Assembly: GCA_028821405.1 (NCBI GenBank)
Contig: JAPPGK010000057.1
Span: 1 to 33,180, forward strand
Source: Gammaproteobacteria bacterium
Lineage (GTDB): Bacteria; Pseudomonadota; Gammaproteobacteria; Pseudomonadales; Azotimanducaceae
Direction: 5' to 3'
Length of the DNA stretch: 33,180 nucleotides
Numbering within the stretch: position 1 is the first letter of the stretch; each line of letters opens with the position of its first letter. The notes beneath the pieces are model-generated. The model worked only from the letters and a program-made list of their open reading frames with translations, made no database searches and was not told the DNA's origin. This document shows positions 8,282 to 15,819 of this stretch, in pieces. Both the position numbers and the translations under genes were made by a program.

Positions 8282-11200
8282 CTAAAGGTCGCCTCCCACA
8301 TCCTCGGCCTCGCCAGATAACACAACTTGCCCCTCGTCCTCTGCGGCTTCCCGCCATCCGTTACCCGACAGTATCCACCCTGATGCGGTCCCGACAGGGT
8401 TTTGGATGGGCAACACGACGTACTCGTCACCTCCGATGTGCTCGACCACATACAGGTACCACAACCGACTCGCTTGCAGTTCGCCGAACGCCTTCCTCAC
8501 TTGGGCACGACTCAGCTCCACGACCTCACTTTTTTCCCACAGACACCCCTTGCCCTTGACCTCAATTAGACGCTCGACGCCACTTGCCGTATCGGTGCTG
8601 CGCAGATCCCAGCCAGGTTGACTCGCGGCGCCCAGTTTAGGCTCTCGACCACAGTTCCGCTCGTACTCCGCGGCGACCAGCCGATAGATTTCATCCCCCA
8701 ACCTCCCGTCGCCCGTGGGCCCGGCCTCCTCCTCCACCTCGGTTCCACTATCGGGCTCAGAATTGGGTGGCTCCGCCATCTCGCCAACCAGTGCTTCCCT
8801 CAACGCGTCCTTTGCGCGCCTCAGTTCCTCAGCGGCCGCACGCTGCATTGCCAGACGCCTTTCAGCCGTGAACGAGCTACTCCCACCGCCATCCTCTGGA
8901 TCCTTGGGCGTATCTCCACCCTCCGTCGCATCGCCGTCCCTCGTTGCCTCCTCCTGTTCAGGTTCCGATGATCCCTCACGAGAGCCGCCAGAATTCTGCT
9001 CGCCCCAATCCACACTTGCCGTTTCCGTCTCCTCCCCACCGTCGGATTCGTCCGACGTACCTGGGTGGCTCTGCTCTGTCTCGCGATCACCAAATCCAGC
9101 ATCCGCCTCCTCGCCGTCCTGGAACTCCGGCGCGACGAAATCCGGCGCGAAGGATCGACGGAATTTCTCAGCGGCAAGTCCAAAAGCCAGGTCGTCATCA
9201 ATCGCCATCAGCATCGCAGTCAGGTCGGCGGACAGATCCCCGCGCTGTCCGAATCCAAGCTTGTGCAGTAGTTCCTTCGCGGCATCCGCTCCGAACTCGA
9301 TCGGTCGGCCAGCAACCGTCAAGACACCATCATGCAGTCGCGCGTGTACGAGCACCTTCTCCGCTTCGCCGCCCTGAAATCTCACCTGCAGCACTAACTC
9401 TCGGGCCTTGCGCAGCGTCCACGACGTGTCGATCCCTGCCGATGTGGAACCACGCTCGCCTGCCCGCGCCCACGCAACCAGCTCGCAGACATGTCTGAAC
9501 CGCGGAGTCCAGCGCGCCGCGTCAACGGACCCGCACTCCCTCCAGTCCATGTCAACCGACTCGGATAGCAGAGGAAGGCCTAGCTCCCCTGCGACACGGG
9601 CTTGGTCTACGAGCGTCTCACCAAGATGTCCCGCTGTGACTGTCCGCACGTTTGTCGCCGCCGGAAGAAAGCGCCGGTCGTCGACATCATCCAAGAAGAC
9701 ATCCTCCGCCACGTCCGCAAGACCAACCCAACCTCGGTCCACGAAAACTGCCGCTTCCGTCACCGCCCTGCGCCAGTCATCCTTCAGAGCTGCGTCTTCT
9801 TCGCAGTCCTCCACGCAGTACGCGTACGCGAGGGGAAGCACATCGCGCACTTCGTTCGCCAGTCGGTCGGGTGATTCAACCGCCCGGCGCCACACGTCCC
9901 TCAGGAACTCCAGGGTCTGTTGCCCGGTGGTCGTCTCGGCCACCTTCACGGGAAACTCTGGCTGCTCGAGCTCGGAACGCACATCCTCCGGGAAATCTTC
10001 CAGCGGAACGACCCAGCCACCGAGCCGACCACGTAACCGGCCACCACCAACCCGGCGCACGATCCGCGCAACCGGAACGAACTCGCCCGGTTTCTGCGGT
10101 ATCCCGATGGTTCGAAGTACCTCCTCGAACAAGCCCCGTTCTTCTGTCGAGGCGACACTTGCCCGCACCTCGCGCAAGAGTTCCGCGAACGCTGTGGGCG
10201 ACAACTGATCGCCGGTCCTCTGAAGCCGCAGCAGCGCCGGCGACTCCGGGACTTCCGTCCCAAATTTCACCCCCTCAGCCTGAAGCGCAGCAACGAGATC
10301 GGCCGAGAGCACTGACGTCGACGCGTCCGGTCTTGTGGCGTCGCGCTCACTGAGCGCTTCACCTGGCCTTCGCAACTCGCCGTTACTGCATGGGACCCAA
10401 GGAAGGCTTGAGAGCTCCTTCACCCACCTACTGGCTTTCTTCCCCTTGGCGACCTTCGCGGTGCGATAGGTATAGCTGGCTTGCCTTCGCCCCTTCCCTC
10501 GTAGTGCCTCGAATCCATCGTCGAGCCAAGCGCCTACTGCCCGCCGAGTTCGAGCCGGCGCATCGAACCCCGGCAACGGTTTGATGACAAAGTCCTGCAA
10601 CGCATAGCCTGCGCTATTCGAGTACTCGTGCCCACCGAGCTCACGCCCAAGGTAGTCTCCCACGTCCTCGGACGTCCAAGCCTGCCTCTCGCGGATTGCC
10701 TCGACGACGACCCCGCCCTTGGCCCCTGCATCCTGAAAGAACACTCGCCATTCCGCCGGCTCCGCCACCGGTACGCCCTCAAGATATCGATCGGCAATCA
10801 CTGGCATGCCGGGAAAGAGGGCCTCACGATCCTGTCCGCGCACGTACGGGGCCGAGACCAGCGCACTCTCGGGAGTTACGCCGCGAAGCCCGTCCGTCGT
10901 TTCCGCCAGTACTCGAACCAGGAGGTCCCCGCGGCCTCGGTGCCTTGCCCACAGCCCCATCGACACTATGGCTGCCACATCCACCGGGTCAGCTTCATCG
11001 ACTCGGACTGCTGCGTGCCCGATCAACTCGGACAACGCGACGCTCCGCGCATTCGTCTCGAGGAACTCCCGGGCCGAAGTGTTGAATCCGCTCCGCCACT
11101 CGCGGGACGCGGCTCGCCTGATCACCTGCGTCCATGCTTCCGGTATGCACTCGCCCCAGTCGATGAAACCCTCCATGATCTCCCGAATCTCGTGGCCTCC

Positions 11201-12898
11201 TGGCTCCTCATCAGACGGAAGCGCTTCATTGAAGAAGGAGGTCTCGTGCGCCGAACGCCAAGATCCAGCCACGGTGCGCACGCAGCGAATTCCATTCACT
11301 GACCAGTTGCTTGATGTCGCGGATTCCCATAACGCCGCCCATAGCCGAAACAGCAGATCGCGCTTCTCGCCATCATCATTGCCAGCGAGTCTGGACCACC
11401 AGTGTTCCAAACCGCCCTGCCAAGCATCTTCGATGTCGCGTTGCTGCATCTCCTTCATGAGGCCGATCGCCATCAGCAACTCGCGACCGGTCGAGCCCAA
11501 CACCTTGCGGGCCAGCACGCGCCCCTTGAACAAGGATGCAGGCTTCATTGCAGGCTCATCGTCAAACGCTCGGCCCAACGGTGCGGGAGGAACGTACGTC
11601 CGGCCCGGCGTCTCGAAGGCTACCGCGCCGCTGTCGTCGGTCCACACGGGCACAACCTGAGCGTTCCTGAGTTCGTCCCGAAGCCTGTGCAGCCAACGTG
11701 GCTCCGAGAGGATTGCTTCCAGTCCGCTCCGCTCGGGCACCGGCAACCTCAGCGCGCCGTACGCGGCAGTTGCTGACTCCCGCTTCCTCAACGTTCGGGC
11801 TACCCACTTCAGGAAGACCGCAACCAAGTCCGCAATTCGGTCCGCAATGTCTCGCTGCCACGCGTCGTCCTCTATCTCTCCAAGGCTGGTTCGAGATATG
11901 TTGAGCAACCAATCGGCCTGAACGTGCAACCCAAATGGAATCTCCACGGTTGTTGGCAACGTTGCGTAAACACGCCCTCGCGTTGGCGGGGCAGGTACGC
12001 CCCGCTCGTCCAGTGGCAGCACACCGAGAACACGACGTTCCGCAGATGCTGCAGCGTAGACCTCTGCCTTGTCGGCAGCCGACGGATGGATCTGTCGGCG
12101 TTCGAGGAACTTCGCAATGGCAGCCCGCGAAGGACTGAAGGCGACGGCGAATAGACACCACTTGAGGCCGAGGTCTCCGCACAGCGCAGTCACCTGTGCA
12201 CAACCGTCTACGTCGTCATCATCGACACTGAGCGTCCATACCGAGTCACCGACAGCTAGCCGTCGTACCCCGGCGTCCGCCAGTATCGCCAGCAACGTCC
12301 TGTCTTCCGACCGCATGAACCGTGCCAAGTCGTCGGCGAGGTCGGCGTGCCGGTCCCGCCGACCATGCAACTCGAACCGTGTTGTGAAGCCTCCGTCTGG
12401 CTCCGCTATACCATCGTCCCATCGCGGCAGGACGGCACCGAGCGGGTCGATGTGAACATCCCCGAAGTCTCCGGTGGAAACGGGGATGTCGTACCGGAAC
12501 TTCCAGCCCCATCCCGACACGTGAGCAGACAGGAACCTGCCGAAGACACTCTTGAAGCCGATTCCCATGAAGCCGACAGACGCGGCACCCTTCGTCGACC
12601 GCGACACCTTGGACAGCCCCTCGACTTCCTTGGGACCGAGCGCACCCCGCCCGTCATGCTGGAACACCAGACCGTCCTGGTCGTCCGCAATCTGAACCGA
12701 TATGGACCTCGCGCCTGCATCGACCGCGTTCTGTACGAGTTCGAAAACGTAGATCCATGGATGCTCGAACGCCAGCTCCAGCAATCCCAGCATAGCCAGC
12801 CCATCGTCCGTGCCGTACTGCTCACGGTTGTTCTCGGCGAGCTGTTCTATGTACGAGCGTCGCGACAATCGATCACTCTGAGCCGCCTGCTTAAGCAC
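8282..12898 (-). CDS. Giant GHKL ATPase with C-terminal DUF3883/NOV nuclease-like domain
   Basis: This 1538-residue protein has an N-terminal Hsp90/sacsin-type GHKL ATPase. The N box is E53, N57 and D60 in FELVQNAVDAGA, the G1 box is HDGRG at 81-85 (usually DxGxG), and the G2 box is GFMGIGFKS at 109-117. The middle 1100 residues are not assigned. Residues 1260-1343 are a disordered, Asp/Glu/Gly/Ser-rich linker, followed by a helix at 1344-1371. The C-terminus (about 1395-1525) resembles DUF3883 (protein NO VEIN C-terminal): D1431 in GWDLRS, E1446 and K1448 in LIEVKGKG, then SRAQVRKA, a PD-(D/E)XK-like pattern. Start is GTG at 12898, because an in-frame stop lies at 12926-12928; the ribosome site is weak. 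Such proteins occur in bacterial defence islands, and the restriction genes nearby suggest an anti-phage role, but that is inference. It points towards the decayed genes and away from tRNA-Ser. Confidence 0.9.
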   Translation of the reverse strand: MLKQAAQSDRLSRRSYIEQLAENNREQYGTDDGLAMLGLLELAFEHPWIYVFELVQNAVDAGARSISVQIADDQDGLVFQHDGRGALGPKEVEGLSKVSRSTKGAASVGFMGIGFKSVFGRFLSAHVSGWGWKFRYDIPVSTGDFGDVHIDPLGAVLPRWDDGIAEPDGGFTTRFELHGRRDRHADLADDLARFMRSEDRTLLAILADAGVRRLAVGDSVWTLSVDDDDVDGCAQVTALCGDLGLKWCLFAVAFSPSRAAIAKFLERRQIHPSAADKAEVYAAASAERRVLGVLPLDERGVPAPPTRGRVYATLPTTVEIPFGLHVQADWLLNISRTSLGEIEDDAWQRDIADRIADLVAVFLKWVARTLRKRESATAAYGALRLPVPERSGLEAILSEPRWLHRLRDELRNAQVVPVWTDDSGAVAFETPGRTYVPPAPLGRAFDDEPAMKPASLFKGRVLARKVLGSTGRELLMAIGLMKEMQQRDIEDAWQGGLEHWWSRLAGNDDGEKRDLLFRLWAALWESATSSNWSVNGIRCVRTVAGSWRSAHETSFFNEALPSDEEPGGHEIREIMEGFIDWGECIPEAWTQVIRRAASREWRSGFNTSAREFLETNARSVALSELIGHAAVRVDEADPVDVAAIVSMGLWARHRGRGDLLVRVLAETTDGLRGVTPESALVSAPYVRGQDREALFPGMPVIADRYLEGVPVAEPAEWRVFFQDAGAKGGVVVEAIRERQAWTSEDVGDYLGRELGGHEYSNSAGYALQDFVIKPLPGFDAPARTRRAVGAWLDDGFEALRGKGRRQASYTYRTAKVAKGKKASRWVKELSSLPWVPCSNGELRRPGEALSERDATRPDASTSVLSADLVAALQAEGVKFGTEVPESPALLRLQRTGDQLSPTAFAELLREVRASVASTEERGLFEEVLRTIGIPQKPGEFVPVARIVRRVGGGRLRGRLGGWVVPLEDFPEDVRSELEQPEFPVKVAETTTGQQTLEFLRDVWRRAVESPDRLANEVRDVLPLAYAYCVEDCEEDAALKDDWRRAVTEAAVFVDRGWVGLADVAEDVFLDDVDDRRFLPAATNVRTVTAGHLGETLVDQARVAGELGLPLLSESVDMDWRECGSVDAARWTPRFRHVCELVAWARAGERGSTSAGIDTSWTLRKARELVLQVRFQGGEAEKVLVHARLHDGVLTVAGRPIEFGADAAKELLHKLGFGQRGDLSADLTAMLMAIDDDLAFGLAAEKFRRSFAPDFVAPEFQDGEEADAGFGDRETEQSHPGTSDESDGGEETETASVDWGEQNSGGSREGSSEPEQEEATRDGDATEGGDTPKDPEDGGGSSSFTAERRLAMQRAAAEELRRAKDALREALVGEMAEPPNSEPDSGTEVEEEAGPTGDGRLGDEIYRLVAAEYERNCGREPKLGAASQPGWDLRSTDTASGVERLIEVKGKGCLWEKSEVVELSRAQVRKAFGELQASRLWYLYVVEHIGGDEYVVLPIQNPVGTASGWILSGNGWREAAEDEGQVVLSGEAEDVGGDL

Positions 12899-12943
12899 GG
12901 GCTTTGGCGCGCTCTCGTGGGATGCTCAACCGCCTGTCCGGAG

Positions 12944-12960
12944 TGTGCGCAGAGCGCACA
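12944..12960. repeat. Perfect hairpin upstream of the GHKL gene
   Basis: TGTGCGC at 12944-12950 and GCGCACA at 12954-12960 form a 7-bp perfect inverted repeat around AGA, 46 bp upstream of the GTG at 12898. It lies in the 148-bp gap after the PIN gene. No T-run follows it on the minus strand, so an operator or an RNA leader structure is more likely than a terminator. I cannot assign a clear promoter next to it. Confidence 0.45.
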
Positions 12961-13046
12961 TAGATCTGTCTGAAGTCGCTCATGAGTTGGGGCCCCCCGT
13001 ACCGTGGCTCGGGCTCGACCTGGATTCCCTGCAGCTGCAGCGGAGC

Positions 13047-13481
13047 CTACGCGTCCTCGTCCGCCCTGACCTTGAGAGCGATTCCCAGCGCCTCTCTCGC
13101 AGATCGGATCGGGATGTCCTCGACATCGCCCAGTGCCAGCATGTCGCTCTTGTCGCCGGAAACCACCAGTCCCGCATCACCGGCCACCGCCGCTGCCAAA
13201 ATAGGGTCGTCTTTCGGGTCTGGTGACCTCCGGGTCACAGGAACTTCACTTAGCACGATCGCGCGCTGATGGATGGCAGCGACCATCTGCGCTGCTTCGT
13301 CCGAGTCCACGAACCTGTTCAATCGTGGCCGGGCAAGGACGTCCGTCACTTCGTCGATCTGCGCGGCGGACGTGACCAGTTCTATCTCGTTACGAAGCCA
13401 CGCCTGGTACAGTTGATCCGGCGGAGTACCCTTGGTGATTAGCGCGCTAACGAGGATGTTCGTGTCAAGGACGACCCGCAC
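13047..13481 (-). CDS. PIN-domain RNase toxin (COG1569-type)
   Basis: This 144-residue protein opens with MRVVLDTNILVSALITKGTP, the typical start of PIN-domain ribonucleases of the putative toxin-antitoxin class. The acidic metal site can be followed: D6, E44 (QIDEV), D92 (DPKDDPIL) and D110 (VVSGDKSDML). All are present, so it looks active. The start is GTG at 13481, with GAGGTGG about ten bases upstream as ribosome site. The gene overlaps the 3' end of the upstream 108-aa gene by 17 bp, the usual antitoxin-first arrangement. It probably cleaves RNA when freed from its partner. Its place between the GHKL gene and the tRNA junction suits an addiction module that stabilises an island. Confidence 0.9.
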   Translation of the reverse strand: MRVVLDTNILVSALITKGTPPDQLYQAWLRNEIELVTSAAQIDEVTDVLARPRLNRFVDSDEAAQMVAAIHQRAIVLSEVPVTRRSPDPKDDPILAAAVAGDAGLVVSGDKSDMLALGDVEDIPIRSAREALGIALKVRADEDA

Positions 13482-13791
13482 GTGCGGCGTCCACCTCGCT
13501 TTCGATGAGTTCCATGACCTCGCTTTGGTCGGAGGCTGCGACCCGGTCCTTGACGCGTTCGATGGCTGCGACCGAACTCAGGATCCCGAGGATCGCCGAA
13601 CCCACATCTTCCGCAGGCAGATCCTTGCGTCCCGGGTTGAGCGCCGCGATGCGGCAGGACTCCGCATGGACCAAGTTTTTGGCCGTCGCCTTGCTCATTC
13701 GCAACTCAACCGTGACCTCGCTGTCCGACGCGGACTGCGACGCTAGGTGGACGACCCACCGTTTCGGCGACGGATGCCTGACTGATGCCAT
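13465..13791 (-). CDS. Probable antitoxin partner of the PIN toxin, 108 aa
   Basis: This small protein starts at ATG 13791 (MASVRHPSPKRW). It has a short N-terminal beta-rich stretch (VTVELRMSKATAKNLVHAES) and a C-terminal helical half ending in VMELIESEVDAARAGRP. I do not recognise a named antitoxin fold. The role is inferred from size, position directly upstream of the PIN gene and the 17-bp overlap. It may bind its own promoter, which should lie in the AT-rich stretch at 13792-13944 containing the direct repeat at 13867-13886. The predicted ribosome site is poor. Confidence 0.75.
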   Translation of the reverse strand: MASVRHPSPKRWVVHLASQSASDSEVTVELRMSKATAKNLVHAESCRIAALNPGRKDLPAEDVGSAILGILSSVAAIERVKDRVAASDQSEVMELIESEVDAARAGRP

Positions 13792-13866
13792 GACTCAACG
13801 AGATATTCCGAGACCAATCAAGCGTATACGCTGGCGAACGTCCCAGCAAGCTGCTCATCTACACAA

Positions 13867-13886
13867 AAGTGATACGATAAGTGATA
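13867..13886. repeat. Short direct repeat in AT-rich leader of the TA pair
   Basis: AAGTGATA occurs at 13867-13874 and again at 13879-13886, a 12-base spacing, about 75 bp upstream of the antitoxin start. The surrounding sequence up to the tRNA (13855-13940) is far more AT-rich than the rest of the window. Two same-facing sites about one helical turn apart are a plausible operator for autoregulation. This is a guess from position. Confidence 0.35.
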
Positions 13887-13944
13887 ACGAAATGTCCACC
13901 ATCCCATAAACTTCAATTAAAAACAATAGGTTACTCATGTCATG

Positions 13945-14035
13945 TGGCGGAGAGGGAGGGATTCGAACCCTCGATGGGCTATCAACCCATACACACTTTC
14001 CAGGCGTGCTCCTTCGGCCGCTCGGACACCTCTCC
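13945..14035 (-). tRNA. tRNA-Ser (anticodon GGA)
   Basis: Read on the minus strand, the gene begins GGAGAGGTGTCCGAGCGGC and ends GGTTCGAATCCCTC, CCTCTCC, G, CCA. The acceptor arms GGAGAGG (14035-14029) and CCTCTCC pair fully, and the T-arm GGTTCGAATCC is canonical. The anticodon loop CTGGAAA carries GGA, reading UCC and UCU. The long variable arm is typical of serine tRNAs, giving 91 nt with CCA encoded. It lies 8 bp downstream of the SRP RNA and may share its transcript. Its 3' end faces the accessory region, so it is a natural attachment site for the island, but no second copy of the tRNA 3' end is seen in the window. Confidence 0.97.
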
Positions 14036-14043
14036 GGGAGGGT

Positions 14044-14163
14044 CGATGGAGGTGGCGTACCAGCCACACCCCGGCACCCGAAGCCGCTGCGACCGCTGCT
14101 CCCTTCCGGGCCTGACGGGGTTGACAACGGTTCGTCGCGAGGGGACCGATACGGCCACCATCG
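14044..14163 (-). ncRNA. ffs: Signal recognition particle RNA, small bacterial type (4.5S)
   Basis: The minus strand contains the conserved SRP apical sequence GTCAGGCCCGGAAGGGAGCA followed by GCGGTCGCAGCGG, the Ffh-binding helix 8 with its GGAA tetraloop. The 3' part GCCGGGGTGTGGCTGG matches the distal strand of bacterial 4.5S RNA. The ends pair: GATGG at about 14162-14158 and GTGGCGTA-like bases near the 3' end close the terminal stem, giving about 120 nt (E. coli 114). The RNA forms the particle that targets membrane proteins co-translationally. Exact ends are inferred from pairing. The tRNA-Ser follows after 8 bp. The 14164-14246 stretch should hold the promoter, but I see no strong consensus. 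Confidence 0.92.
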
Positions 14164-14246
14164 ACTCGATCACCGAGGCGGCGATGCTAATGGGTTTGGC
14201 GGCGGATTGACAGGTACCTGACGGCTCGTGGGCCCTCCCCGCCCGT

Positions 14247-15086
14247 CTACTGCCTCGGCAACCGAATGTTCGGCGCTTCGGTGTGCGAGGTTGAACGGAA
14301 CGGGTTGATGTCGATGCCACCTCGGCGCAGGAACCGCGCGTCCACGGTGAGTGCCATCGCACCGGTGGCCGCTTGCAGATCGACGAAGATTCGTTCGGTT
14401 GCCACTTCGTGGAAGTCCGCGGTCTCCCGGTAGGAGACCAAGTAACGAAGCACGGAGGCGCGGTCGAGCAAGCGGCCGTCGTAGGCGATCGCGACCGAGC
14501 CCCAGTCCGGCTGGCCGGTGACCGGGCATACGGTCCGGAACAGGTGGGTGTGGACGGCGTCTCGGCCGGTCCCGCCGAGGGTGGTGAGGAGATCGGGCGT
14601 TCGTTCGTAGCACTTGACGGGGATCGATAGGGTGTCGAGACAGAAGGTCGTGAAGTCGCTAAACGGCGGGCCGTTGCCGGCATCCCGGATCACGGCCCGT
14701 ACGGCTGAGCCGGTCTCGCGCGAAAGGTCGGTCTCTATTAGCGCACACACGGCCCGGGCGCTTTCGAACGTGGTTCGGTTGAAGCCGCCGAGATAGAGCT
14801 TGAATGACTTGCTCTCGACGATGCGTGGCGACTCTGCGGGGACATGCAATGTCAGCACGCCAATGCGGGGCAAGCCGCCGGGCGCGAGCCACGAGAGTTC
14901 GTAGGCGTTCCAGACATCCTCGCCGGAGAACGGCAGCGACTCGCCGATGCCCATCTCGTGGCGGGCGGTGCGGCGTTCGATGGTGCGCAAGGCGGACGGG
15001 TCATAGTGTCGTGGCTGCGCCGTGCGGCGGCCAAGGGGGAGATCGTCGTTCATCGGTGCGTCGTTCTGCGCAGCCCCGCGCTGCAT
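14247..15086 (-). CDS. queF: NADPH-dependent 7-cyano-7-deazaguanine reductase, bimodular type
   Basis: QueF reduces the nitrile preQ0 to the amine preQ1 with NADPH, a late step in making queuosine for tRNA. The protein (279 aa from ATG 15086) has the substrate and cofactor motif ESKSFKLYLGGFN at 91-103, the nucleophilic cysteine C187 in FRTVCPVTGQPDW with D194, and H226-E227 in DFHEVATERIF. Its length and two tunnelling-fold halves match the type II proteobacterial form. The start is uncertain: ATG at 15053 (MNDDLPLG) is 11 codons shorter, and neither has a clear ribosome site. It begins 19 bp (or 52 bp) after the stop of the ABC permease gene, so it may be read from the exporter operon, though its function is unrelated housekeeping. 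Confidence 0.95.
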   Translation of the reverse strand: MQRGAAQNDAPMNDDLPLGRRTAQPRHYDPSALRTIERRTARHEMGIGESLPFSGEDVWNAYELSWLAPGGLPRIGVLTLHVPAESPRIVESKSFKLYLGGFNRTTFESARAVCALIETDLSRETGSAVRAVIRDAGNGPPFSDFTTFCLDTLSIPVKCYERTPDLLTTLGGTGRDAVHTHLFRTVCPVTGQPDWGSVAIAYDGRLLDRASVLRYLVSYRETADFHEVATERIFVDLQAATGAMALTVDARFLRRGGIDINPFRSTSHTEAPNIRLPRQ

Positions 15087-15105
15087 CCCGGCTAGCGGGG
15101 ACCGC

Positions 15106-15819
15106 TCATCCGCCCAGCATCCGCTCGCGTCGATTGGCGCGCATGAAGGCGAGCCCCACGACCAGCGCGATGAAGATGGGGATGCCGATGCGGTTCTGCA
15201 CCGTCATGGCGAGGACCGCGGCCGGGTCGGCACTCTGAACGGCCAGTGGATTCCAGAAAGGCGATGCCCGTATGTCGTTGTTGCCGAGGATCAGCAGGTC
15301 GAAGATCAGGACGGCGACGGTCACCATCGCACCCGCGACTTCGCTGCGGAACAACGTGGCAAACGCCATGGAAAGGACGAGGTAGAAGATCGCCCCCTGG
15401 AACGCGCCGTAGAGGGCGACCGGGGGGAACTTCACGAATACGAAGTAGGCGACCAGCGCCAACAGGACTTCGGCGGCGACCAGGATTACCGCGGACGCCG
15501 CAAGTTTCGCCCACCAGACCCGCTGGCAGCCGCCGGGAACCGTGTAGGCGATCTCGAGGCTTCGGCCGTCCATTTCGCCCGCGATGATGCGCAATCCCAG
15601 GATGATGGCGAGCACGGCCATCGGGATGCCCATGAGGCCGATCTGGGCATTGACGTCAGTGAATGGGCCCGATGGGCTGATCAGCTTTTCGACCGCCCGG
15701 GCCGCAAGCCAGAGCAGGGGCAGGAAGATCAGCAGCCAAACCCAGTGGCCGGCAATGGCAAGTCCCGCCAGCCGGATCAGGTCGAGAAATGCGCGCAGCC
15801 GGCGCAGTCGAGCGATCAC
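15106..15819 (-). CDS. ABC-2-type permease, small (237 aa)
   Basis: This membrane protein has about six hydrophobic segments: residues about 19-40, 58-80, 104-127, 136-157, 161-180 and 203-225. It contains the motif GEMDGRSLEIAYTVPGGCQR in the loop after segment 2, the ABC-2 coupling region also seen in the two large permeases of this cluster (ERMVEVLDTRPV and ERMAEVLDARPV). It is probably the membrane partner of the ATPase at the end of the preceding fusion protein. The start is GTG at 15819, with a strong ribosome site (AGGAGGAGA) and a 4-bp GTGA overlap with the fusion gene stop, so expression is translationally coupled. It is the last exporter gene before queF. Upstream extensions of the frame are antisense-like and were discarded. 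Confidence 0.88.
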   Translation of the reverse strand: MIARLRRLRAFLDLIRLAGLAIAGHWVWLLIFLPLLWLAARAVEKLISPSGPFTDVNAQIGLMGIPMAVLAIILGLRIIAGEMDGRSLEIAYTVPGGCQRVWWAKLAASAVILVAAEVLLALVAYFVFVKFPPVALYGAFQGAIFYLVLSMAFATLFRSEVAGAMVTVAVLIFDLLILGNNDIRASPFWNPLAVQSADPAAVLAMTVQNRIGIPIFIALVVGLAFMRANRRERMLGG

